Origin: Saccharothrix coeruleofusca
GTDB taxonomy: Bacteria > Actinomycetota > Actinomycetes > Mycobacteriales > Pseudonocardiaceae
DNA length: 53,239 bases
Assembly (NCBI RefSeq): GCF_014648515.1
Contig: NZ_BMRG01000006.1
Location: forward strand, 250,435-303,673
Direction: 5' to 3'
The notes beneath the pieces were generated by a model that was not told the DNA's origin, ran no database searches, and saw only the letters and a program-made list of their open reading frames with translations. The translations under genes were made by a program, and so were the position numbers. This document shows, piece after piece, positions 25,403 to 33,861 of this stretch. Numbering within the stretch: position 1 is the stretch's first letter; every line of letters starts with the position of its first letter.

Positions 25403-26212
25403 ACTGGGGCCGGCGGGGGCCTCGTCCTCGGCGAGCATCTCGGCGACGGACTTGCGGCGCGGGCGCGGTCCCCGCTCCGGGCGCTCCCCGGCCAGCGCGC
25501 CGCCGGGCTGGACCTCGCGCCAGCTGAAGTAGACCCAACCGCCCAGCGCCATCACGCCGAACGCGATCCACTGCAGCGCGTAGGAGAAGAACGGGCCCGC
25601 GTCCAGCTTGGGCAGCGGCAGCGCGGCGGTCACCCCCGGCTGCCCCTCCACCAGCTGGAAGTAGCCGGGCCGCAGCTCGACGCCGGTGGCGCGGCTCACC
25701 ACGGCCGGGTTGATCGCGTAGACCTGCCGGTGCCCGTCCTGGTCGAAGGCGTCGCGGTTGTCCGACTCACTTGACCGGGTGAGCGCGACCACCGTCACCT
25801 CACCGGTGGGCGGCGCGGGCACGTCGGGCACCCTGATGCCGTCCACCGGCCGCACGTACCCCCGGTCGACCAGCACCGTCGGACCGTCCACCAGCGCGAA
25901 CGGGGTCAGCACCTCGAAGGCGGCCTCGCCCTGCACGGTCCGCAGCCGCGCCACCGCCTGCGCCTCGGGCAGGTAGCGGCCGGTCAGCTCGACCCGCCGC
26001 CACTCGACCTCGGCGCCCGGCCGGTCCAGCACCTCGGCCACCGGCACCGGGTCGGTGCGCATGGACTGCACCACCGCGTTGTTCTGCGCCTCCCGGTCGG
26101 CGTCCCGGCGGAACTGCCAGGGCGCGAGCAGGGCGAAGCAGGCGCCCGCGAACACCCACACGGCCAGCGTCAACGCCAGCCAGCCGGGCCGCAACAGGAA
26201 CTTCAACCGCAC
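25376..26212 (-). CDS. SURF1 family protein
   Basis: A 278-residue membrane protein of the SURF1 family, which assists cytochrome c oxidase assembly (heme a insertion). TM1 is LALTLAVWVFAGACFALLAPWQ; the family core RGYV with preceding GPTVLVDRGYVRPVDG is in the periplasmic domain; TM2 is SYALQWIAFGVMALGGWVYFSW. A basic cytoplasmic tail follows. The last eight residues, ASASTTRA, are read from the reversed family-1 repeat. It is the last gene of the LMW-PTP, fructosamine kinase, DUF1349, SURF1 operon and matches the position of Rv2235 next to cobD in M. tuberculosis. Confidence 0.9.
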   Translation of the reverse strand: MRLKFLLRPGWLALTLAVWVFAGACFALLAPWQFRRDADREAQNNAVVQSMRTDPVPVAEVLDRPGAEVEWRRVELTGRYLPEAQAVARLRTVQGEAAFEVLTPFALVDGPTVLVDRGYVRPVDGIRVPDVPAPPTGEVTVVALTRSSESDNRDAFDQDGHRQVYAINPAVVSRATGVELRPGYFQLVEGQPGVTAALPLPKLDAGPFFSYALQWIAFGVMALGGWVYFSWREVQPGGALAGERPERGPRPRRKSVAEMLAEDEAPAGPSASASTTRA

Positions 26213-26228
26213 GTCACCACGGTAAGCC

Positions 26229-26792
26229 CTACGCCGGTGTGACCCGCACCCGGTCGAACCGGGCGGTGAAGCCGGGGCCCTCCGGGGCCGCCGCCATGAC
26301 CCCCGCCAGCGCGGGCACCGAGGGCGGGAAGTAGGCCAGCCGCAGCAGGGTCGCGGGCTCCTCCTCGTCCACGCCGAAGCGCAGGGTCACCGCGTCGCCG
26401 GAGCGCTCCGCGGCGATGGTCACGCGGTCGGCGCGCGGCGCCGGGAGCACCGACCAGTCCGACACCTCGCGGGTCACCACGGTGCTGATCTGGAACCCGC
26501 CGTCGACCAGCTCGACGCCTGCCTTGATCCAGTTCCGCTCGTCCACCCGCAGCGCGATCCCGGCCTGGTCGTACTGCGCGGCGTACTCCGCGCTGAACGA
26601 CGCCACCAGCGTGAAGTCGCCCTCCAGCGGCACGCCGAGGACGTGGCCGGTGTCGCGGTCGTAGCCGTAGTGCGTGGTGCGCCAGAAGTCGGTGCCCGCG
26701 TCGGCCACGACGGTCAGGCCGTCCTCGGCCGACCACCGCCCCGGTTCGTTGAGCCACTGCCAGTCGTCGCGTCCGAACGCCGTGATCGCCAT
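26229..26792 (-). CDS. DUF1349 domain protein
   Basis: A 187-residue, single-domain beta-sandwich protein (concanavalin-like DUF1349, sometimes labelled regulation of enolase 1). Characteristic segments are TDFWRTTHYGYDRDTGHV, SAEYAAQYDQAGIALRVDERNWIKAGVE and FARFDRVRV-like ending FTARFDRVRVTPA. No signal peptide, so it is cytoplasmic. It starts 7 bp after the fructosamine kinase stop and ends 16 bp before SURF1. Its biochemical role is not established; a carbohydrate- or glycated-protein-binding role would fit its neighbour but is inference. Confidence 0.87.
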   Translation of the reverse strand: MAITAFGRDDWQWLNEPGRWSAEDGLTVVADAGTDFWRTTHYGYDRDTGHVLGVPLEGDFTLVASFSAEYAAQYDQAGIALRVDERNWIKAGVELVDGGFQISTVVTREVSDWSVLPAPRADRVTIAAERSGDAVTLRFGVDEEEPATLLRLAYFPPSVPALAGVMAAAPEGPGFTARFDRVRVTPA

Positions 26793-26799
26793 CCGCCGA

Positions 26800-27630
26800 T
26801 CATGCCGGCGAACGGGCCGCCGCCAAGGCCTGTTGGGCGTAGCCGCGCCCGAACAGCACAGCGTGCACCAGCAGCGGGAACAGCTGGTGCAGCGGCACCC
26901 GCTCGCGCCAGCCGTCGGCCAGCGGCGCGACCTCGTGGTAGGCGGCCAGCACCCGTTCCAGGTGCGGGCAGCCGAACAGGGCCAGCATCGCCAGGTCGCT
27001 CTCCCGGTGCCCGCCGTGCGCGGCCGGGTCGATCAGCCACGCGCGGCCGTCGGCGGCCCAGTGCACGTTGCCGTTCCACAGGTCGCCGTGCAGCCGGGCG
27101 GGCGGCTCGTCGGGGGCCGCCACGCGGACCGCCTCGATCCGGCGGGCCTCCTGCGGGGTGAGCGCGCCGCGGTCCACGGCCAACCGGGTGTAGTGCGCGA
27201 TGCGGTGCTCGGCGAACCAGTCCGCCCAGGTGGGGGACTCGACGTTGGGCATGGGCGCGAGCCCGATGGCGGCGTGGACCGGGCCGCCGGGCGGGGGCGA
27301 GCCGAACGCGGGCGCGCCGGTGGCGTGCAGGGCGGCCAGCCGCCTGCCCAGCTCCTCGGCGGCGCGCTCGGTGGGCCGTCCCGGCTCGACCTGGTCGACC
27401 ACCAGCCAGTGCTCGTCGTGCCCGCGCACGCCGGGCACCGGCGGCCCCTCCGGTTCGGCCAGCCACTCCAGCGACGCGGCCTCGGCGAGCACCGCGTCGG
27501 GCTCGCCGTGGTGCTTGACCACGACGAGGTCGCCGTCGGCCAGGTCGACCTCGTAGACCGACCCGGCCAGTTGGCGCACCTCGACGGCGGGCGTCCCGGT
27601 GATCTCCGCGACCGCGGCGGCGGGGTTCAC
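26800..27630 (-). CDS. Fructosamine kinase family protein
   Basis: A 276-residue kinase of the fructosamine/ketosamine-3-kinase family, which phosphorylates sugar adducts on lysines so that they fall off (deglycation). The nucleotide-binding VVVKHHG Lys, the catalytic loop LHGDLWNGNVHW and the metal-binding DPAAHGGHRESDLAML are all present. The GTG at 27630 overlaps the stop of the LMW-PTP gene (GTGA), which decides the start over an in-frame GTG 18 bp upstream. Cytoplasmic. Confidence 0.9.
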   Translation of the reverse strand: MNPAAAVAEITGTPAVEVRQLAGSVYEVDLADGDLVVVKHHGEPDAVLAEAASLEWLAEPEGPPVPGVRGHDEHWLVVDQVEPGRPTERAAEELGRRLAALHATGAPAFGSPPPGGPVHAAIGLAPMPNVESPTWADWFAEHRIAHYTRLAVDRGALTPQEARRIEAVRVAAPDEPPARLHGDLWNGNVHWAADGRAWLIDPAAHGGHRESDLAMLALFGCPHLERVLAAYHEVAPLADGWRERVPLHQLFPLLVHAVLFGRGYAQQALAAARSPA

Positions 27631-28085
27631 CGGTTCTCGCGCACCCACGCCAGCAGCCCCGGCATCGCGGCCTCGACCATGGTGATCACGGTGTCGAAGT
27701 CCTCTTCGTCGCCGTAGTACGGGTCGGGCACGTCGGTGTCGTCCGCGTCGGGGTCGAACGAGCGCAGCAGCCGCACCCTGTCGGGGTCGGCGACCATCCG
27801 GCGCAGCGTGCGCGCGTGGCCGGAGTCCAGCGCCACCAGCAGGTCCGCGTCCAGGTGGTTCTGCTCGACCTGGGCGGCGGTGTGCTCGGTGGGGTAGCCG
27901 TTGTCCGCCAGCGACTTCGCCGCCCTGGGGTCGGCCGGGTCGCCCACGTGCCAGCCGCCGGTGCCCGCGCTGGTGACCTCGACCCCGGTCAGCCCGGCCC
28001 GGCGCAGGTGCTCGCGGAAGACGATCGCGGCCACCGGGGAGCGGCAGATGTTGCCTGTGCAGATGAAGCTCACGTGCAGCGTCAC
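27627..28085 (-). CDS. Low-molecular-weight protein-tyrosine phosphatase
   Basis: A 152-residue LMW-PTP. The P-loop CTGNICRS is near residue 10 (catalytic Cys and Arg) and the general-acid loop is DPYYGDEEDFD. The M. tuberculosis homologue in the same neighbourhood is PtpA (Rv2234), close to Rv2235 and cobD. First gene of a four-gene minus-strand operon. No cognate tyrosine kinase gene is visible next to it. Confidence 0.93.
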   Translation of the reverse strand: MTLHVSFICTGNICRSPVAAIVFREHLRRAGLTGVEVTSAGTGGWHVGDPADPRAAKSLADNGYPTEHTAAQVEQNHLDADLLVALDSGHARTLRRMVADPDRVRLLRSFDPDADDTDVPDPYYGDEEDFDTVITMVEAAMPGLLAWVRENR

Positions 28086-28138
28086 GGCGGCGAGTCTGCC
28101 AGGCCGGGTGCTCGGGGGAGCGGTCCCGCGCCGGGGGC

Positions 28139-28160
28139 TACCCTAAAGGTCCAGACCTTT
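28139..28160 (+). promoter_or_regulatory. -10 box followed by a GGTC-CA-GACC palindrome (DasR-site-like)
   Basis: TACCCT at 28139-28144 is followed at once by AAAGGTC-CA-GACCTTT, a perfect palindrome at 28145-28160 that would cover the transcription start. The GGTCnnGACC core matches the DasR/GntR-type dre core GGTCTAGACC except for one central base. Confidence 0.55.
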
Positions 28161-28350
28161 GCGGGGTAACGACCCGAGCGGTCCCAGCGACTCCGCAAGC
28201 GGGTTGACCAGTCGTTTCTCCGGGGTGGTGGCAGTCGTGGCGGGATCGTTCCTGCGGGACTCGGCGTGCCCGGACCGGCCGCCGGTGCGGTGGCACTGGG
28301 TGGCGGGCGCGCTGCTGCTGGCCCTCGCCGTGGCGATCTCGGCCCTGTAG
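28159..28350 (+). CDS. Possible small membrane peptide
   Basis: A 63-codon frame opening at TTG 28159 and ending in one hydrophobic helix (WHWVAGALLLALAVAISAL). A GTG at 28225 would give a peptide of about 41 residues and may be the better start. It is the first frame after a strong-looking operator/promoter and fills the gap before the polyprenyl synthetase gene. No homologue is recognised; it may simply be a leader. Confidence 0.35.
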   Translation: MRGNDPSGPSDSASGLTSRFSGVVAVVAGSFLRDSACPDRPPVRWHWVAGALLLALAVAISAL

Positions 28351-28394
28351 CCGGTCTCAGCCCCCTCTCAGTTCGCGCGAGCCACGATCGGGGT

Positions 28395-29381
28395 GTGTCC
28401 GCCACGACCATCGCCTCCCTCCCGGCACTGGCGCAGGCCCTGCCGCTGGTCGAGGACGAGATCCGCGCCCTCGCCACCTCCTCGACGCTGCCCGCGCTCA
28501 ACGCCTCCGCTGGCCGCGTCACCTCCGCCGGGGGCAAGCGCCTGCGGTCGGTGCTGGTGCTGTCCAGCGCGCTGGCGCTGACCGGGGAGATCACCGCCGA
28601 GGTGATCACCGCGGCGGCCTGCGTCGAGCTGCTGCACGCCGGGTCGCTGGTGCACGACGACCTGGTCGACGGCGCGGCGCGGCGGCGCGGGGTGCGCACG
28701 GTCGACGAGGAGTGGGGGACCGGCCACGCGGTGCTGGTCGGCGACTTCATGCTGGTGCGCGCGGGGCAGGCGGCGCTGGAGGGCATCTCGGCGCACGCGG
28801 CGGCCAAGCTCGCGGCGGCCACCGCGGACCTGGTCGAGGGGCAGGTGCTGGAGTCGCTGGAGCTGTTCGACGCGCACCGCGACCCGGACAGCGCGCTGCG
28901 CTCGATCGCGTTGAAGACGGGTGCGTTGTTCCGCGTGGGGTGCGTGCTGGCCGCGCACTGCGCCGAGGCGGACGAGGAGACCGCCACGCGCCTGGCCGAG
29001 TACGGCGCCCACTTCGGGCTGCTGTTCCAACTGCTGGACGACCTGCTGGACCTGGCGTCCACGGCGCAGCGGCTGGGCAGGCCGGTGGGCGAGGACATCC
29101 GGCAGGGCGTCTACACCTTTCCCCTGCTGCGCGCGCTGACCCCCGCCCAGCGCACCCTGCTCGACGAGCGCGGTTCGGCGCTGACCGACGCGGAGGTGGC
29201 GGACCTGCTGGCCGAGCTGCGCACCGGCCCGCTGGTCCCGGAGACCCTGGCCTACTGCGCCAACCTGGCCGCCCAGACCGTCGAGGCCCTGCCCGCCCTG
29301 CCCGAGGGCGAGGCCCTCGGCGTCCTGCGCGAGCTCCCCGCCGCCTACCTGGCCTGGGCCACCTCCCAGCTCACCCCCTGA
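28395..29381 (+). CDS. Polyprenyl (isoprenyl) diphosphate synthase
   Basis: A 328-residue trans-prenyltransferase. The conserved GGKRLRSVLVL substrate-binding segment is followed by the first aspartate motif HDDLVDGAARRRG and the second LLDDLLDLAS, with the DIRQGVYTFPLL region after it. These enzymes extend allylic diphosphates with IPP to make quinone or carrier-lipid chains. The residues before the first motif suggest a long-chain product, but chain length cannot be read reliably. GTG at 28395 is chosen by frame and because conserved sequence begins soon after. It ends 7 bp before family-1 repeat site b. Confidence 0.9.
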   Translation: MSATTIASLPALAQALPLVEDEIRALATSSTLPALNASAGRVTSAGGKRLRSVLVLSSALALTGEITAEVITAAACVELLHAGSLVHDDLVDGAARRRGVRTVDEEWGTGHAVLVGDFMLVRAGQAALEGISAHAAAKLAAATADLVEGQVLESLELFDAHRDPDSALRSIALKTGALFRVGCVLAAHCAEADEETATRLAEYGAHFGLLFQLLDDLLDLASTAQRLGRPVGEDIRQGVYTFPLLRALTPAQRTLLDERGSALTDAEVADLLAELRTGPLVPETLAYCANLAAQTVEALPALPEGEALGVLRELPAAYLAWATSQLTP

Positions 29382-29383
29382 CC

Positions 29384-29506
29384 GCGCCTGCAAGTACTAC
29401 CCGTCCCACCTCCGTGGGCCGGTAACTACTACCCGGCCCACGACGTCGACCCAGGCGGGTAGTAGTTACGCGCCCGACGAGACCGGGCGGGTAGTACTTG
29501 CACGCG
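29384..29506. repeat. Family-1 phased quartet, site b
   Basis: Four exact units at 29392-29403, 29424-29435 (forward), 29456-29467 and 29488-29499 (reverse), spaced exactly 32-32-32 bp. It sits between two same-strand genes, downstream of the polyprenyl synthase and 44 bp before the cobC promoter. Confidence 0.92.
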
Positions 29507-29549
29507 CCGCCGGGCTCGGGCTCCGTCCGGCGGGCCGGGCCTGATCGCC

Positions 29550-29555
29550 TAGACT
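29550..29555 (+). promoter_or_regulatory. Putative -10 element of cobC, leaderless
   Basis: TAGACT ends 7 nt before the ATG; no Shine-Dalgarno. Confidence 0.4.
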
Positions 29556-29562
29556 CCCGGCG

Positions 29563-30621
29563 ATGACCAGCCACGATTCCGGGCACGACGGCGGGCGCGA
29601 CCTGCTGCGCCACCACGGGGACGTCGACGCCGGGCCCGGTCTCGCCGACTTCGCGGTCAACGTCCGGACGCCCGCCCCGCCGAGGTGGCTGCGGGACCGG
29701 CTGGCCGCCGCCCTGGACCACCTGGGCGCCTACCCCGCCCGCGCCGCCGACGAGCGCGCCCGCCGCGCCGCCGCGCGCCGCCACGGCAGGCTCCCGGAGG
29801 AAGTGCTGGTGCTGGCGGGCGCGGCCGAGGGCTTCGCGCTGCTGCCCGCGCTGAACCCGGCGCTGGCCGCCGTGGTCCACCCCTCCTTCACCGAGCCCGA
29901 GGTCGCCCTGCGCGACGCGGGCGTGCCGGTGCACCGCGTCCTGCTCTCCGCCGACGACGGCTACCGGCTGCGCCCCGAGCTGGTGCCCGACGAGGCCGAC
30001 CTGGTGGTGCTGGGCAACCCGACCAACCCCACGTCCGTGCTGCACCCGGCCGACGTGGTGCGGTCGCTGGCGCGGCCGGGCCGGGTGCTGGTGGTGGACG
30101 AGGCGTTCGCCGACGCGGTGCCCGGCGAGCCCGAGTCGCTGGCGGGTGACCGCGACGTGCCGGGGCTGCTGGTGCTGCGCAGCCTCACCAAGACCTGGGG
30201 CCTGGCGGGCCTGCGCGCGGGCTACCTGCTCGGCTCGCCCGACCTGCTGGCCCGCCTGGCCCGCCCGCGCCCGCAGTGGCCGGTCGGCAGCCTGGTCCTG
30301 GAAGCGGTCGCCGCCTGCTGCGAGCCCGCCGCCGTCGCCGAGGCCGAGCGGATGGCCGTGGCGGGCCGCGAGCACGCCCGGCACGCCGCGGGGCAGCTGG
30401 GCGAGCTGGTGGTGGTCCCGCCCAGCGCGCCGTTCCTGCTGCTGCGCGTGCCCGACGGCGAGCGCGTGCGCGAGGCGTTGCGGGACAAGGGGGTCGCGGT
30501 CCGGCGGGCGGACACCTTCCCCGGTCTGACCCCGGACCACCTGAGGGTCGCGGTGCGCCCGCCGGAGGAGTTCGCGGTGCTGACCGACGCGCTGCGCGTG
30601 GTGCTGGAGGAGCGGCGATGA
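29563..30621 (+). CDS. cobC: CobC-like PLP-dependent aminotransferase / threonine-phosphate decarboxylase
   Basis: A 352-residue fold-type I PLP enzyme of the histidinol-phosphate aminotransferase/CobC branch. The PLP lysine is in RSLTKTWGLAGLRAGYL. Conserved Asn and Asp are in LGNPTNPTSV and VVDEAFADAV, and the phosphate-binding Arg is RVAVR near the C-terminus. Position (Rv2231c in M. tuberculosis) and the cobD gene 5 kb away support production of aminopropanol phosphate for cobalamin. Its stop overlaps the Nif3-like start. Confusion with a HisC-type enzyme cannot be excluded. Confidence 0.85.
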   Translation: MTSHDSGHDGGRDLLRHHGDVDAGPGLADFAVNVRTPAPPRWLRDRLAAALDHLGAYPARAADERARRAAARRHGRLPEEVLVLAGAAEGFALLPALNPALAAVVHPSFTEPEVALRDAGVPVHRVLLSADDGYRLRPELVPDEADLVVLGNPTNPTSVLHPADVVRSLARPGRVLVVDEAFADAVPGEPESLAGDRDVPGLLVLRSLTKTWGLAGLRAGYLLGSPDLLARLARPRPQWPVGSLVLEAVAACCEPAAVAEAERMAVAGREHARHAAGQLGELVVVPPSAPFLLLRVPDGERVREALRDKGVAVRRADTFPGLTPDHLRVAVRPPEEFAVLTDALRVVLEERR

Positions 30622-31763
30622 CGAGCCTCGGGGACGTGCTGAAGGCGCTGGAGGCGGCCTACCCGCCCGCGACCGCCGAGTCGTGGGACGCGGTCGGGCT
30701 GGTGTGCGGGGACCGGGCCGAACCGGTGTCCCGCGCGCTGTTCTGCGTCGACCCGACCGAGTCCACTGTGGACGAAGCGGTCGAGGTGGGCGCGCAGCTG
30801 CTGGTCGCGCACCACCCGCTGATGCTGCGCGGGGTCAACGGCGTGCCCGCCGACGACCCCAAGGGCGCGCTGGTGCACCGCCTCATCCGCGGCGGCATCG
30901 CCCTCTACACCGCACATACCAACGCCGACGCGGCCAACCCCGGCGTGTCCGACGCGCTCGCGGGCGCGCTCGGCCTGCGCGTCACCGGCCCGCTGGTCCC
31001 GGCGCCCGCGCGCAGGCTGGACGTGCTGACCACCTACGTCCCGGTCGCCGACGCGGCGCGGGTGCTCGACGCGCTGCACGAGGCGGGCGCGGGGGCGCTG
31101 GGCGACTACCGCGACTTCGCCTGGACCGTCGACGGCACCGGCCAGTTCCGCCCCGTCCAGGGCGCGAACCCGGCCGTGGGCGAGGTCGGACGGCTGGAGC
31201 GCGTCGCCGAGACCCGCGTCGAGCTGGTGCTCGACCGCGCCCTGCGCGCCGAGGTCGTGCGCGCCCTGCGCGCCGCCCACCCGTACGAGGAAGTCGCCTT
31301 CAACCTCAACGAGATCGCCGACCTCCCTGCCGACACCGGCATCGGGCGGATCGGGGAGCTGGCCGAGCCCGAACCGCTGCGCGCGTTCACCCAGCGGGTC
31401 GCCGACGCGCTACCCGCCACCGCCTGGGGCGTGCGCGCCGCGGGCGACCCCGAGCGGCCGATCCGCCGGGTCGCGGTGTGCGGCGGCGCGGGCGACAGCT
31501 ACCTGTCCGCGGCCACCAGGGCGGGCGTGGACGCCTACGTCACCGCCGACCTGCGGCACCACCCGGCGGGCGAGCACCTGGCCGCGGGCGGACCCGCGCT
31601 GGTGGACGTGGCGCACTGGGCCAGCGAGTGGCCGTGGTGCGAGCAGGCGGCCGACGTCGTGCGCACCGCGTTCGGCGGTACCGTCGAAGTCCTCGTCTCC
31701 ACCCGCCGGACCGACCCGTGGACCGTCGGCGCGACGAGCCGAACAGGAGGACCGCTGAAGTGA
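30618..31763 (+). CDS. Nif3-like dinuclear metal centre protein
   Basis: A 381-residue Nif3/DUF34 protein with the two metal-binding halves: AHHPLMLRG and YTAHTNADAANPG in the N-terminal half, TADLRHHPAGEHLA in the C-terminal half. Between them is the PII-like insert of the long bacterial form (LDVLTTYVPVADAARVLDALHEAGAGALGDY). These proteins form toroidal hexamers; the reaction is debated, GTP cyclohydrolase I type 2 being a misused name. The ATG overlaps the cobC stop. Confidence 0.92.
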   Translation: MTSLGDVLKALEAAYPPATAESWDAVGLVCGDRAEPVSRALFCVDPTESTVDEAVEVGAQLLVAHHPLMLRGVNGVPADDPKGALVHRLIRGGIALYTAHTNADAANPGVSDALAGALGLRVTGPLVPAPARRLDVLTTYVPVADAARVLDALHEAGAGALGDYRDFAWTVDGTGQFRPVQGANPAVGEVGRLERVAETRVELVLDRALRAEVVRALRAAHPYEEVAFNLNEIADLPADTGIGRIGELAEPEPLRAFTQRVADALPATAWGVRAAGDPERPIRRVAVCGGAGDSYLSAATRAGVDAYVTADLRHHPAGEHLAAGGPALVDVAHWASEWPWCEQAADVVRTAFGGTVEVLVSTRRTDPWTVGATSRTGGPLK

Positions 31764-32497
31764 AAGCCGATCCCGCCGTGCAGCGCAGGCTGCTCGACCT
31801 GGCGCAGGTCGACACCGAACTGGCGCGCGTCGCGCACCGCCGCCGCACGCTGCCCGAGATCGCGGAGATCGCCGAGGCGGAGAAGCTGGTGCGCGCCAAG
31901 CAGGACGCGCTGACCACCGTGCAGACCACGCTCGGGGACCTGGACCGCGACGTCAAGCGGCAGGAGACCGAGATCGACCAGGTGCGCGCCCGCGCGGCCC
32001 GCGACCGCGAGCTGCTGCAGTCGGGCAAGATCGCCGCCAAGCAGCTGACCGACCTGGAGCACGAGCTGGCCACGCTGGTGCGCAGGCAGTCCGCGCTGGA
32101 GGACGACCTGCTGGAGCTGATGGAGCGGCGCGAGGCGGTCGAGGCCGACGTGCAGCACGCGCGGGTCGAGCTGGACAAGGCGCAGGAGGCGCTGTCCGAC
32201 GCCGCCCGCAGGCGCGACGCCGCGCTGGCCGACCTGGAGTCCACCGAGGCCAAGCGCACCGCCGACCGCAAGCTCATGACCACCCAGTTCCCCGAGCCGC
32301 TGCTGGCGCTCTACGACCGGGTGCGCGCGCACAAGGGCACCGGCGCGGCGCTGCTGCAGTCCCGGCGCTGCGGCGCGTGCCGGATCGAGCTGGACCGCAG
32401 CGCCCTGGGCAAGGTCAAGGAAGCCGCGGCGGACGAGGTCGTGCAGTGCGAGGAGTGCGGCGCGATCATGGTGCGAACGGCGGAATCCGGGCTGTGA
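31760..32497 (+). CDS. Coiled-coil protein with C4-type zinc ribbon
   Basis: A 245-residue protein. About residues 10-175 are a long coiled coil (ELAALVRRQSALEDDLLELMERREAVEADV type heptads), followed by a zinc ribbon RRCGACRIELDR ... QCEECGAIMVR. This is the actinobacterial Rv2229c family, always beside Nif3-like and RNase H/phosphatase genes. A nucleic-acid or ribosome-associated role is plausible but unproven. The GTG overlaps the Nif3 stop and its own stop overlaps the next start. Confidence 0.9.
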   Translation: MKADPAVQRRLLDLAQVDTELARVAHRRRTLPEIAEIAEAEKLVRAKQDALTTVQTTLGDLDRDVKRQETEIDQVRARAARDRELLQSGKIAAKQLTDLEHELATLVRRQSALEDDLLELMERREAVEADVQHARVELDKAQEALSDAARRRDAALADLESTEAKRTADRKLMTTQFPEPLLALYDRVRAHKGTGAALLQSRRCGACRIELDRSALGKVKEAAADEVVQCEECGAIMVRTAESGL

Positions 32498-33603
32498 AGG
32501 TCGTCGTCGAGGCGGACGGGGGCTCGCGCGGCAACCCCGGCCCGGCGGGCTACGGCGCGGTCGTCCGGGACGCGGGCACCGGCGAGGTGCTGGCCGAGCG
32601 GTTCGACGGCGTCGGCGTCGCGACCAACAACGTGGCCGAGTACCGGGGCCTGATCGAGGGCCTGCGCGCGGCGGCCGAGCTGGGCGCGCGCGAGGTGGCC
32701 GTCCGGATGGACTCCAAGCTCGTGGTCGAGCAGATGTCGGGCCGCTGGAAGGTCAAGCACCCGGCGATGCAGCCGCTCGCCCTGGAGGCGCGGGAGCTGG
32801 CGCGGCGGTTCGACCGCGTCGGCTACGAGTGGATCCCCCGCGAGCACAACAAGGACGCCGACCGGCTGGCGAACCGGGCCATGGACGAGCAGGCCGGGAT
32901 CACCCGCGCCGAACCCCAGCAGGCCGAGCCCCAGCAGGCCGAGCCCGCGAGCCAGAGCGCGCCGCCCGCGTCCTGGACCGGTGCGGTCGGCACGCCCACC
33001 AGGTTCCACCTCCTGCGGCACGGGCAGACCGAGCTGTCCGTGGCCCGCCGCTACTCCGGGCGCGGCAACCCGCCGCTGACCGACGTGGGCAGGCGGCAGG
33101 CCGAAGCCGCCGCGCGCAGGCTGGCCAAGCTCGACGGGCTGGCCGCCGTGGTCACCTCGCCGCTGGACCGGGCGAGGAGCACCGCCCAGGCGGTCGCCGC
33201 CGCCACCGGCGCGGAACTGGTGGTGCACGACGGGCTGATCGAGACCGACTTCGGCGCCTGGGAGGGCCTGACCTTCGCCGAGGCCGCCGCCCGCGACCCC
33301 GAGGTGCACCGGACCTGGCTGGGCGACCCGTCCGTGCCGCCGCCGGGCGGGGAGAGCTTCGACCAGGTGCACAGCCGGGTGCGGCGGGTCCGCACCGAGC
33401 TGATCGCCCGCTACGGCGGCGCGGACGTCGTGGTGGTCAGCCACGTCACGCCGATCAAGTCGCTGCTGCGGATGGCGCTGGACGTGGGGCCGTCCTTGCT
33501 GTTCCGACTGCACCTGGACCTCGCGTCGCTGTCGGTGGCGGAGTTCTACCCGGACGGCCACGCCTCCGTCCGCCTGATCAACGACACCTCCCACTGCGTC
33601 TGA
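32494..33603 (+). CDS. Bifunctional RNase H / histidine phosphatase
   Basis: A 369-residue fusion. The N-terminal RNase HI domain (1-135) has catalytic acids in VEADGGSRGNPGPAG, AEYRGLIEGL, RMDSKLVV and HNKDADRLAN. A Gln/Pro/Ala linker with a repeated AEPQQ unit follows, then a phosphoglycerate-mutase-type histidine phosphatase (LLRHGQTELS, YSGRGNPPLTDVG, ETDFGAWEGL, VSHVTPIKSLL). The M. tuberculosis counterpart is Rv2228c, which cleaves RNA:DNA hybrids and has acid phosphatase (CobC/alpha-ribazole-type) activity. Last gene of the cobC operon. The linker contains a short repeat, ccgagccccagcaggc-like, that may vary in copy number. Confidence 0.93.
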   Translation: MKVVVEADGGSRGNPGPAGYGAVVRDAGTGEVLAERFDGVGVATNNVAEYRGLIEGLRAAAELGAREVAVRMDSKLVVEQMSGRWKVKHPAMQPLALEARELARRFDRVGYEWIPREHNKDADRLANRAMDEQAGITRAEPQQAEPQQAEPASQSAPPASWTGAVGTPTRFHLLRHGQTELSVARRYSGRGNPPLTDVGRRQAEAAARRLAKLDGLAAVVTSPLDRARSTAQAVAAATGAELVVHDGLIETDFGAWEGLTFAEAAARDPEVHRTWLGDPSVPPPGGESFDQVHSRVRRVRTELIARYGGADVVVVSHVTPIKSLLRMALDVGPSLLFRLHLDLASLSVAEFYPDGHASVRLINDTSHCV

Positions 33604-33678
33604 TTGCCGCGCCTCCGGCGCGGCGGGCTCGGCCGCCTGGGAGTCGGCCTCGCACGGTGCTCACCCCGCCCCCACCCC

Positions 33679-33697
33679 CGCGAGTCGAACCCTCAGG
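33679..33697 (+). repeat. Family-2 repeat copy
   Basis: CGCGAGTCGAACCCTCAGG, one base different from the consensus CGCGAGTCGAACGCTCAGG. Confidence 0.65.
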
Positions 33698-33754
33698 ACA
33701 GCCACGCCCGCCCCCGGTGTCACCCACCTATGGGCGTGTCGGGCGTGTCGCCCC

Positions 33755-33795
33755 CGCGAGTCGAACGCTCAGAACCCCCGAATTCAACATTCGCG
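33755..33795 (+). repeat. Family-2 repeat copy with a degenerate second copy
   Basis: CGCGAGTCGAACGCTCAGA at 33755-33773, then GAATTCAACATTCGCG at 33780-33795. The first is inverted relative to the copy at 34046-34064, so the pair flanks the composite element. Confidence 0.6.
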
Positions 33796-33861
33796 CACCC
33801 CGACCCGCACTGTCGCGCCCTGACCCGCGCTTTCCGCGCCCCAGCCCGCGCTCGCGCGCCC

